A stretch of 17,120 nucleotides of DNA from Methanomicrobiales archaeon (GTDB lineage Archaea; Halobacteriota; Methanomicrobia; Methanomicrobiales; JACTUA01), in NCBI GenBank assembly GCA_028678635.1, contig JAJRDC010000201.1, forward strand, positions 1 through 17,120. Reading direction: 5' to 3'. Positions 7,679 to 13,986 of this stretch are shown piece after piece. Positions within the stretch are counted from its first letter, which is position 1, and each line of letters begins with the position of its first letter. Below the pieces are notes generated by a model that worked only from the letters and a program-made list of their open reading frames with translations, made no database searches and was not told the origin of the DNA. A program made the translations under genes and the position numbers.

Positions 7679-7688
7679 ATAAATATAT
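7679..7688 (+). promoter_or_regulatory. TATA box upstream of the cupredoxin gene
   Basis: ATAAATATAT at 7679-7688, in an AT-rich patch, is a good archaeal TATA element. With a start about 25 bases downstream the leader to the ATG at 7822 would be about 115 bases. Confidence 0.5.
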
Positions 7689-7821
7689 GGGCGCAATCGA
7701 CAGTGCGAATGGCGTATCTTATCCCTTCTCCTGCTCCCCATGACTCTTTTCAGGGTCTGGGAACAGGCAGCAGGTTTATGGATCTGCCGGCGCAGGCTGA
7801 TCAGCGGCACGGAGATTCGAC

Positions 7822-8265
7822 ATGAACAGACTCCATCTAATGCTCGGATGTATGCTGATTGGATTGATCATCGCCTGTGGCTGTACAACCCAGCCTTCAG
7901 GACCTCCGGCGACACCCACCCCAACCACGGCAGTTCCCACCACCAGGGAAACCACCCCATCACCGACCACGATCCCTCCCACCACGCAGCCGACAGCCAC
8001 TCAGGGCGGGTCCGCATCGGTGACGATCCAGAATTTTGCATTCAGTCCCGGGAACCTTGCCATTGCGAAAGGAACCACCGTCACGTGGACGAACCAGGAT
8101 GCGGCTTCGCACACCGTGGTCAGCGACGCTTCTGCGCCGGCTTCCTTCCGCAGTAATTCCCTGGGGAAGGGATCATCGTATTCTTTCGTGTTCACGGTTC
8201 CTGGCACCTACCGGTACCACTGCGGTATCCATCCGTCAATGACAGGAACCATCACGGTGACCTGA
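7822..8265 (+). CDS. Secreted cupredoxin lipoprotein (amicyanin/plastocyanin-like)
   Basis: The 147-residue precursor starts with a hydrophobic signal segment and a lipobox ending at C19 (GLIIAC), so it is probably lipid-anchored outside the cytoplasmic membrane. Residues 22-62 are a Thr/Pro-rich, probably O-glycosylated linker. Residues 64-147 form one cupredoxin domain with a full type 1 copper site: H97 in SHTVV, then C134, H137 and M140 in YHCGIHPSM. The CX2HX2M spacing is that of amicyanin and pseudoazurin-like proteins. It should carry single electrons or bind copper at the cell surface. GGAG lies shortly before the ATG. It is separate from the flanking genes, with its own TATA element and terminator. 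The redox partner is unknown. Confidence 0.92.
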   Translation: MNRLHLMLGCMLIGLIIACGCTTQPSGPPATPTPTTAVPTTRETTPSPTTIPPTTQPTATQGGSASVTIQNFAFSPGNLAIAKGTTVTWTNQDAASHTVVSDASAPASFRSNSLGKGSSYSFVFTVPGTYRYHCGIHPSMTGTITVT

Positions 8266-8278
8266 ACATCACGGGGAC

Positions 8279-8310
8279 AGAGGGGAGTCCAATCCCCTCT
8301 TCTCTTTTCT
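8279..8310 (+). terminator. Terminator after the cupredoxin gene
   Basis: AGAGGGGA (8279-8286) and TCCCCTCT (8293-8300) form a perfect 8-bp stem with a 6-base loop, followed by TCTCTTTTCT. It starts 13 bases after the stop and lies between convergent genes. Confidence 0.7.
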
Positions 8311-8326
8311 GCACGGCAGCGATCCG

Positions 8327-8554
8327 CTATAATCCCAGGAAGTATGCCATGGCAATGGCCCCGTGGATGATCAGGAGCGCGATGGATACGATCGCCATCG
8401 TGAGATGCCAGGTGACGGGAACCTTTTCCCTCAGGGCGAGTACCCCGAGGATGGCGGTTGTCACGAACAAAATCAGGAGTGCGGCACCCATGACCATGAT
8501 GACCACGAAAGTGCCGCCGGATGTCAGGGCCATAGAAGGAGGTGGGCGATTCAT
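8327..8554 (-). CDS. Small two-helix membrane protein, function unknown
   Basis: From the ATG at 8554 this encodes 75 residues. Two hydrophobic segments are clear, roughly residues 14-38 (TFVVIMVMGAALLILFV...) and 51-75 (MAIVSIALLIIHGAIAMAYF), joined by a short basic loop (REKVPVTWH). The open frame extends upstream to a GTG at 8662, but that extension is hydrophilic and without a domain, so the internal ATG is preferred; an AGG lies directly upstream. It is convergent with the cupredoxin gene and shares the terminator region. The single His residues inside or near both helices could suggest haem or metal binding, but this is not established. No family was recognised. Confidence 0.7.
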   Translation of the reverse strand: MNRPPPSMALTSGGTFVVIMVMGAALLILFVTTAILGVLALREKVPVTWHLTMAIVSIALLIIHGAIAMAYFLGL

Positions 8555-8674
8555 CCTGATGAACCTGGGGTTTTCGTCCTGCCCCGTGGTGAGATCTCTT
8601 CCTCCGGCCGGACCCTGATCTGCACATGACCGGTCATGGTTCCCATCGCCGCGGCGTTCCACCAGGTCCGTGGG

Positions 8675-8715
8675 GGAGGAGAGAAAAAGGGAGATGAAAA
8701 AGAGGGGGGGTAGTG
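8675..8715 (-). terminator. T-rich terminator of the GH25 gene
   Basis: Read on the minus strand, the bases after the muramidase stop run CCCCCCTCTTTTT, then CATCTCCCTTTTTCTC. Two T5 tracts behind a C-rich stretch are a plausible archaeal terminator. Confidence 0.55.
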
Positions 8716-8728
8716 ATGCCCGAGGAGT

Positions 8729-10402
8729 TCAGATGACGTACTCGGCATCGAGCCGGGCCAGGTCGCCGCGGAACCGGTCCAGGTCCACGTACCCGGCGCT
8801 CGTACCCTGGACCCCGGACACCTTCCCGGTGGAGGTGTACTGCCAGAAGTCCCAGCCCACGGAGGGTTCCGAGCTCCCCCAGCGGGCGATCCACCGGGCA
8901 TAGCCCCGGTTCTCCTCGTTCAGGTACGACTGGGCCACGGACTGGCTGGTGTAGACGAAGGGCTCGACCCCCTTTTCTGACCTGACCTCGGAGATCCAGG
9001 TGGTGATCCAGAGGTTCAGCTTGGCCGATTCCATGGCCGTGGCATCCTCCTGCTCTACGTCCAGCACCGGGCGGAGGTACCCGTCACTGACGTAGTCGCC
9101 GGCCACCTCCAGGAAGTAGGCGGCCTCGGACTTCGCATCCGCGATGACGGCAGCATCAGAGGTGGAGGAGGTGAGCCCGAATCCCTTGCAGTGGTACGGT
9201 CCGGCCCGGATCCCTGCCGCGGTGGCACCCTGGATATTGGTCACAAAGGTGGAGTCGGTCTTCACATCGCCGTAGCTGGAGCGGATCAGGGCAAAGGACT
9301 TCCCTGCTGCTGCGACCTTTGTCCAGTCGATGGTCCGCTGGTAGACCGAGACGTCGATCCCCTCCAGGTACGCCTGCGGGGCGGTGGTGAAGGAGACGGT
9401 GTTCCCCACCACCTTCCCCTTCGCGTTCTCTGCCACGGTCCGGGCCTGGTAGGTGGTGGCCGGCGAGAGGCCCTTCAGGTCCTGGCTGAAGGATCCCGTC
9501 GCGGTGAGGGTCACGCGGGGCGTGGCGGTGGGGGACCCGCTCCCGGTCCAGTACTCGAACCCGGCAGTACACGGGAGCCCTCCCGTGGAGGAGAGTGTTC
9601 CCTGCAGCGTGGCCGTGGTGCTGGCCACGCTCCCCGCAGCCTTCGTCGTCACCTGAGGGAGGGAGCCTGCGTCAGGCCCCTGGAAATAGAGGGTGGTGGA
9701 CACGGGTGACCAGCGACTCCCTGCCCGGGCCTGCAGATTCCAGCGGTATTTCATCCCGCTGGAGAGGAGGCCGGCGGGGACGGTGACGGAGGTGCCGGTG
9801 ATGCCCTGCGGATTCCAGACAATGTTCGCTGACCCGTAGGGGTACCTGCTGATGGCAACGGAATAGTTGTCGGCACCCGCGGATCCCGTCCAGCTGAGGG
9901 TGGGTGTCAGCGTGGTGAGCCGGGTGCCGGGAGACGATGCAGACCCCGGCGCGAGGGCCACCGGGGCCCGGAAGGGGGGCGTCTGGAAAGAGAGGGTGTT
10001 GGACACGGACGACCAGCCGGTGCCGCTCCGGGCCTGGAGGTTCCACCGGTACTTCCCCGCGTGGACCAGGACCCCCTTCGGGATGGTGACAGAGGTTCCG
10101 GTGATACCACCCCTGGACCAGACGATGTTCGACGAGCCGTACGGGTATTGACTGACATACACGGAATAGTCTGCGGCCCCCGTGACTGCCTTCCAGGCGA
10201 GTGTCGGGGAGAGTGTGGCGATCTCCGGGCCGGGCGCTGTGCCGTTCCCCGGTGAGAGGGCGACGGGCCGGCTGAGGGCCAGCCCGTAGACACCTTCAAA
10301 AACAGGGCCCGTGTCCCCCCGTGCTATCACGGCCGGTGCCGGGGAGACAAGGAACCCCGCCACCAGGATCAGACAGACTATCCATGGAGTTCGCAGCTTC
10401 AT
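8729..10402 (-). CDS. Secreted GH25-type muramidase with Ig/FN3-like modules
   Basis: The 557-residue precursor has an N-terminal signal peptide (residues 1 to about 27). Two tandem Ig-like modules follow (about 45-142 and 146-242, each with PYGS.NIVW and KYRWNLQAR), then a fibronectin type III-like module (about 248-341) and a C-terminal glycoside hydrolase family 25 domain (about 344-557). The GH25 hallmarks are present: GIDVS with D350, LDVEQ with D448 and E450 as the catalytic acid pair, DFWQYTS, and VDLDRF. GH25 enzymes cut the beta-1,4 bond between N-acetylmuramic acid and N-acetylglucosamine of bacterial murein. The modules probably bind a surface or glycan. It lies just downstream of another secreted putative peptidoglycan-active protein on the same strand and has its own promoter. 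In an archaeon lacking murein, an antibacterial or scavenging role is inferred. Confidence 0.9.
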   Translation of the reverse strand: MKLRTPWIVCLILVAGFLVSPAPAVIARGDTGPVFEGVYGLALSRPVALSPGNGTAPGPEIATLSPTLAWKAVTGAADYSVYVSQYPYGSSNIVWSRGGITGTSVTIPKGVLVHAGKYRWNLQARSGTGWSSVSNTLSFQTPPFRAPVALAPGSASSPGTRLTTLTPTLSWTGSAGADNYSVAISRYPYGSANIVWNPQGITGTSVTVPAGLLSSGMKYRWNLQARAGSRWSPVSTTLYFQGPDAGSLPQVTTKAAGSVASTTATLQGTLSSTGGLPCTAGFEYWTGSGSPTATPRVTLTATGSFSQDLKGLSPATTYQARTVAENAKGKVVGNTVSFTTAPQAYLEGIDVSVYQRTIDWTKVAAAGKSFALIRSSYGDVKTDSTFVTNIQGATAAGIRAGPYHCKGFGLTSSTSDAAVIADAKSEAAYFLEVAGDYVSDGYLRPVLDVEQEDATAMESAKLNLWITTWISEVRSEKGVEPFVYTSQSVAQSYLNEENRGYARWIARWGSSEPSVGWDFWQYTSTGKVSGVQGTSAGYVDLDRFRGDLARLDAEYVI

Positions 10403-10471
10403 GTGTGGGATCCTACCCCCGGCCGCCGGGATCCCCCCCCGGGGGCCGGTACAATACGTGTAAAGATAAGA

Positions 10472-10483
10472 TTAAGTATTTAT
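10472..10483 (-). promoter_or_regulatory. TATA-region of the GH25 gene (shared 12-mer)
   Basis: On the minus strand the word is ATAAATACTTAA, about 70 bases before the muramidase ATG. It lies just after the stop of the upstream gene, in an AT-rich patch. The identical 12 bases lie about 70 bases before the NlpC/P60-like gene (11871-11882). Confidence 0.6.
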
Positions 10484-10489
10484 CATTAT

Positions 10490-11800
10490 TCATTTAAAAA
10501 GTAAATTGAAAATAAATGACATGTGTTCAACTTGATGGTTCTTCCGGAGTGATGGATCCCGGTCGGCGTGGGGACCTGCCCCGTGCACAGGCCGCACCGC
10601 CGGGCGTTCGCCGCGGAAATATCCCTGCGAAGTATCGACTATCTGTTTAACCTGGCGTATACGCTCCGACCCGGTCGGGTTTCTTGCAGGGAACAGCGGG
10701 ACTACAAGGATTCCCGTATAGAGGGCGATGACGAAATAACCGAGGCTGTCCGGAAGTTCTGCCATGCCGCGCGTACCCTGACGCCGGCCCGGCAGCCCGT
10801 CGGGTAATGGCGCCGGAAGGGGCAGCAGCACCATGTCCTGCGTGTCATCTCGCAGGACCTGCAGGGCCGAGGAGGTGATCCCATATCCCGATCCGGATGA
10901 GGTGAGGTGCCATTCACCCGGGTCTCCGTCGATTACCACCACACCGGCCGCATCCGTGGTCGTATCAAATGAGGTCCCGGTACCATCGGTACCGGTGACC
11001 TGAACCCCTGTCAGGGGGGGACCGGAGACGCTCCTGTCATGAACAGAGACCGTGAGGTGTACCGGCGGAACGGCGGGACTCCAGGTGGCCGGCGGGTATG
11101 CCCAGCCGAGGTAGCGCCCCACGTTCTCGTGTTCCGCAAACTCAACCAGGGAATGTTCGCCAACCCTGCCGAAGGCGTCGATCGTCTGCCCATTCCCGAG
11201 GTAGATGGCTGCATGGCCGTAGGCATTCGACCCCCGGCCCTCGAAGAAGAGCACGGCACCCCGGGGCGCCGAGTGCCACCCTCCCGGCTCCTGGCCGAAC
11301 CTGTCGAGCGATCTCGCAAAGTCATCGGCGTTTCCCCCCGCGGCCGCCCCTTCCTGCCGCATGAATGCATTGACCACGAACTTCATGCAGAGAAAATTCC
11401 AGTCATCCCTGCCCTCCCGGTGCCGGGCCCAGGATATCGCTGACTCGGCACGGCTGGCGAAGCCTTCCGGGGGCTGCGGGGGCTCGGGGGCAGGTTCCAG
11501 GAAACCGGCCCCCAGGCTCCCTTCGGGCGACCAGCCGCTGACCCCCACATCGTAGGAGATCTGCCACCACCGGCTCCCACCAGCCTCTACTGGCCCGTCT
11601 GTGATGGTCCCTGTATTCCCTTTCCACATCACCGTAGGATCGGCTTCAGGGATGCCCGGGTTTCCGGTGACATCCACGTCCATGGTCGTCATGACGGAAT
11701 CACCGATGGTGAATGAGTCAGCACCTGCCTCCTGGACGAGCAGGCTCATGACCAGGATTCCGAGAACCATGAGAACAAGTGCCTGATCTCTCCCCCTCAT
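10490..11800 (-). CDS. Secreted SH3-like plus NlpC/P60-like cysteine peptidase
   Basis: The ATG at 11800 gives 436 residues (a GTG four codons upstream is possible). Residues 1-27 are a signal peptide. Residues about 29-102 read as a bacterial SH3-like fold (GNTGTITDGP, WWQISYD, GWSPEGSL). A Pro-rich hinge leads to a papain-like domain at about 118-235 with C138 in NFLCMKFV, the SAPRGAVLFFEG strand typical of NlpC/P60 and CHAP proteins, and H196 in AYGHAAIYLGNG. Residues about 246-318 look like a carboxypeptidase-regulatory/Ig module. A hydrophobic segment (YFVIALYTGILVVPLF, about 353-368) could anchor the C-terminus. The final 60 residues look less protein-like, and a frameshift or late readthrough is possible. 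Such enzymes cleave murein stem peptides. It precedes the GH25 gene on the same strand. Confidence 0.78.
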   Translation of the reverse strand: MRGRDQALVLMVLGILVMSLLVQEAGADSFTIGDSVMTTMDVDVTGNPGIPEADPTVMWKGNTGTITDGPVEAGGSRWWQISYDVGVSGWSPEGSLGAGFLEPAPEPPQPPEGFASRAESAISWARHREGRDDWNFLCMKFVVNAFMRQEGAAAGGNADDFARSLDRFGQEPGGWHSAPRGAVLFFEGRGSNAYGHAAIYLGNGQTIDAFGRVGEHSLVEFAEHENVGRYLGWAYPPATWSPAVPPVHLTVSVHDRSVSGPPLTGVQVTGTDGTGTSFDTTTDAAGVVVIDGDPGEWHLTSSGSGYGITSSALQVLRDDTQDMVLLPLPAPLPDGLPGRRQGTRGMAELPDSLGYFVIALYTGILVVPLFPARNPTGSERIRQVKQIVDTSQGYFRGERPAVRPVHGAGPHADRDPSLRKNHQVEHMSFIFNLLFK

Positions 11801-11870
11801 GCTGCCCCCCACAGGTGATCCCTCCCTTCCTGCCGGCTGCTCCCCTGTATGCCGAAGAAATCCTGAATTG

Positions 11871-11882
11871 TTAAGTATTTAT
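11871..11882 (-). promoter_or_regulatory. TATA-region of the NlpC/P60-like gene (shared 12-mer)
   Basis: ATAAATACTTAA on the minus strand, about 70 bases before the ATG at 11800. It is identical to the word before the GH25 gene, and both lie at similar distance from the start, within AT-rich DNA that also shares ATTA on its far side. Confidence 0.6.
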
Positions 11883-11978
11883 AATTACTGCATATGAATA
11901 ATTAACGTAAAGTCAATGATAAGAGGTTACCCGACTCAGGGCACTATGTTGATAAGGGGTACGAGGTATCCTGCAGGA

Positions 11979-12029
11979 ATCTCATGGAATACAATTTTCT
12001 GCCACTCTCGCAGGAAACATCAATGAGAT
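11979..12029 (+). promoter_or_regulatory. Nested double hairpin upstream of the nitrogenase-like operon
   Basis: The outer arms ATCTCAT (11979-11985) and ATGAGAT (12023-12029) are perfectly complementary. Inside them TTTTCTGC (11995-12002) pairs with GCAGGAAA (12010-12017) with one G-T wobble around a 7-base loop. The layout resembles an RNA element with an internal loop, but whether it is transcribed is unknown because the likely operon TATA box lies further downstream. Confidence 0.35.
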
Positions 12030-12042
12030 AGATTTATTTTTC

Positions 12043-12060
12043 CCGCACAGAATTGTGCGG
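12043..12060. promoter_or_regulatory. Perfect inverted repeat, possible operator
   Basis: CCGCACAGAATTGTGCGG consists of 7-base arms around GAAT. It directly follows GATTTATTTTT, a possible TATA element. It could be a repressor site or a short hairpin; no known regulator was recognised. Confidence 0.4.
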
Positions 12061-12128
12061 ACCCGGTTAACCCCGTCCTCACCAGGTTCAGAGGATCGGC
12101 CACTCAACCCCGCTTGCGTTAACCAAAG

Positions 12129-12140
12129 ATAAGTACATAT
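12129..12140 (+). promoter_or_regulatory. TATA box of the nitrogenase-like operon
   Basis: GATAAGTACATAT begins about 39 bases before the ATG at 12168. Transcription would start only a few bases before the ATG, giving an almost leaderless message, which agrees with the lack of a clear RBS. Confidence 0.5.
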
Positions 12141-12167
12141 CCCCCGCCATCCAACCGGTGCTGCATC

Positions 12168-12983
12168 ATGAAGCAGATCGCCCTGTACGGCAAGGGGGGC
12201 ATCGGGAAATCGACCACCGCGGCGAACCTCTCGGCCGCCCTTGCCGACCTGGGCCTGTCGGTGCTTCAGATTGGGTGCGATCCCAAGCGGGACAGCACCC
12301 GGATGCTGGTCCACGGCTCCTGGATTCCCACGGTGCTGGACCAGCTCCGCGACGGCAGGGACGAGGGTATCACCTCCGACCGGGTGGTCTTCACCGGCTA
12401 CGGGGGGGTCCGGTGCGTGGAGGCCGGCGGCCCGGAGCCCGGCGTGGGGTGCGCCGGGCGGGGGATCATCGCCACCTTCCAGCTCCTGGAGCGCCTGGGA
12501 TCCCTTACCGCCGACGTGGTGGTGTACGACGTCTTAGGGGACGTGGTCTGCGGGGGTTTTGCCATGCCGATGCGGGAGGGCTATGCAGAGGAGATCTACC
12601 TGGTCACCTCGGGAGAGCTTATGTCCCTCTACGCGGCGAATAACATCTGCAAGGCCATCGCCAGGCTCTCGGGCAGGGGCCGGTCGAAGTGCCGGCTCGC
12701 GGGTGTCATCTGCAACTCAGCCTCCATTCCCGACGAGGAGGCGCTGGTCCGGGAGTTCGCTGAACGGATCGGGTCCCGCCTGGTCACCTTCATCCCCCGG
12801 GACCGGGTTGTCCGGATGGCCGAGGTGCGCAAGCAGACGGTGATCGAGTACGCACCCGAATCGCCCCAGGCAGCCGTGTACCGGGAACTCGCCCATGCGG
12901 TGATGTCGAACACGGATCTGGTGATCCCCACCCCCCTCTCCATGGATGACCTTGAAGCCCTTGCCCTCCGGTTCGCGGCTTGA
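12168..12983 (+). CDS. NifH-like ATP-dependent iron protein of a nitrogenase-like reductase
   Basis: This 271-residue protein is a NifH/BchL/CfbC-type reductase, a homodimer that would use ATP to pass low-potential electrons to a NifDK-like partner. The P-loop is GKGGIGKST at 8-16, and the switch region [10 protein letters not shown] at 36-45. The two [4Fe-4S] ligands are C95 in GCAGRG and C128 in [10 protein letters not shown], the cluster bridging the two subunits. R98 corresponds to the arginine that is ADP-ribosylated in some nitrogenases. It is about 20 residues shorter than A. vinelandii NifH. The start ATG lies just after a TATA element. The gene overlaps the next by 38 bases. Residues alone cannot separate it from CfbC (coenzyme F430 synthesis), but its D- and K-like partners argue for a different system. 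Confidence 0.93.
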   Translation: MKQIALYGKGGIGKSTTAANLSAALADLGLSVLQIGCDPKRDSTRMLVHGSWIPTVLDQLRDGRDEGITSDRVVFTGYGGVRCVEAGGPEPGVGCAGRGIIATFQLLERLGSLTADVVVYDVLGDVVCGGFAMPMREGYAEEIYLVTSGELMSLYAANNICKAIARLSGRGRSKCRLAGVICNSASIPDEEALVREFAERIGSRLVTFIPRDRVVRMAEVRKQTVIEYAPESPQAAVYRELAHAVMSNTDLVIPTPLSMDDLEALALRFAA

Positions 12984-13986
12984 GGGGTGCACGCTCTCGG
13001 GCGCCCTCTCGGTGACCACCCAGGTGCGGGACGCGGTCACGGTGATCCACGGCCCGGCCGGGTGTGCCCAGCACAACCTCTCCCTCCTCCATGCCATCAC
13101 CCTCGAGAACGATACGCCGGATCTGCCTCTCCTCCTCTCCACAGACCTGGACGAGGGCAGCGTGATCTTTGGCGGCGAGGAGGCCCTGGCCGCTGCCATC
13201 CGGGAGGCGGCCGCACGGGACCCTCCGGTGGTCTTTGTCCTCTCCACCTGCGTGGTGGAGACCATCGGTGATGACACCGCAGCGGTCTGCGGCAGAGACT
13301 GGCCGGTGCCCGTGGTCCACATCCCGACGGCGGGGTTCCTTGGCGGGGTTTTCCGGGACGGGTTCCACCGGGCCCTCCACGCCATCGCCGGCTGTGCAGG
13401 AGACCGGGCAGACGGGCCCGGGGGCGTGGTACTCGTAGGAGAGAAAAACCTGGAGTACGAGGTGGACGTCCACGGCGAGGAGATGCGGCGGCTGCTCGCG
13501 CAGCTGGGGGCCCGGGTCGATCTCCGCCTGGTGCGGGGGATGGAGTGGGATGCACTCCACCGGCTCGCGTCGTCCCGGTTGAACGTCCTGCGGGAACCTG
13601 ACCTGGCTCCCCTGGGGGACCGGTGCAGGGAACGGTACGGGACACCCTTCATGCCGGGATACCCGGTAGGCCTGGCCGGGACCCTCCTCTTCCTGGCCCG
13701 GGCAGGGAACCTCCTCGGGGTGAATCCCGCGGAGGCGGTCCGGAGGGAGGAAGAGGTGCAGCAGGAGCTGCTCTCCCGGTTCTCGGACCTGTTGGGATCC
13801 CGTATCTGGAACCCGTCCGCATCAGGGTCCGGGGAGGATGCCCAGCTGGTGCAGGAACTGGCGGCGGCACTTGACCTGCAGATTGACAGGCACGGCACGG
13901 CGGTGCCCCTGCCAGACCCCCTGCCGGTTGGGACCGCAGGGATCCGGCACCTGCTGCACCGGTGGAGGCGGGCCATCCATGGGTGA
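12946..13986 (+). CDS. NifD-like subunit, short form without a third Rossmann domain
   Basis: This 346-residue protein has the N-terminal half of a nitrogenase component 1 subunit. C15 (GCTLSGALS), C40 ([11 protein letters not shown]) and C102 ([12 protein letters not shown]) match the three cysteines that hold half of a P-cluster or a [4Fe-4S] cluster in NifD; IFGGEE at 74-79 is another family mark. A second Rossmann-like domain (about 144-245) ends in [13 protein letters not shown]. The region where NifD carries its FeMo-cofactor cysteine has none ([10 protein letters not shown]). The last 100 residues do not look like the third domain that carries the NifD cofactor histidine. ATG at 12946 overlaps the NifH-like gene by 38 bases. 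It resembles neither NifD nor CfbD closely. Substrate unknown. Confidence 0.85.
   Translation: MTLKPLPSGSRLEGCTLSGALSVTTQVRDAVTVIHGPAGCAQHNLSLLHAITLENDTPDLPLLLSTDLDEGSVIFGGEEALAAAIREAAARDPPVVFVLSTCVVETIGDDTAAVCGRDWPVPVVHIPTAGFLGGVFRDGFHRALHAIAGCAGDRADGPGGVVLVGEKNLEYEVDVHGEEMRRLLAQLGARVDLRLVRGMEWDALHRLASSRLNVLREPDLAPLGDRCRERYGTPFMPGYPVGLAGTLLFLARAGNLLGVNPAEAVRREEEVQQELLSRFSDLLGSRIWNPSASGSGEDAQLVQELAAALDLQIDRHGTAVPLPDPLPVGTAGIRHLLHRWRRAIHG

Larger units (their letters stand above)
11883..12128. other. Divergent intergenic region with inverted repeats
   Basis: This gene-free stretch separates the NlpC/P60-like gene (minus) from the nitrogenase-like operon (plus). It holds a nested double hairpin (11979-12029), the palindrome TCCTGCAGGA (11969-11978), a perfect inverted repeat (12043-12060) and two copies of GTTAACC (12066-12072 and 12118-12124). 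No open frame is credible. NrpR-type operators (GGAA, six bases, TTCC) were looked for by eye and not seen. Confidence 0.6.

Noticed and set aside
13838..13978. 47-codon N-terminal extension of the NifK-like gene
   Set aside because: It lies inside the NifD-like gene in another frame and has shadow composition; the ATG at 13979 with 8-base overlap fits the operon.
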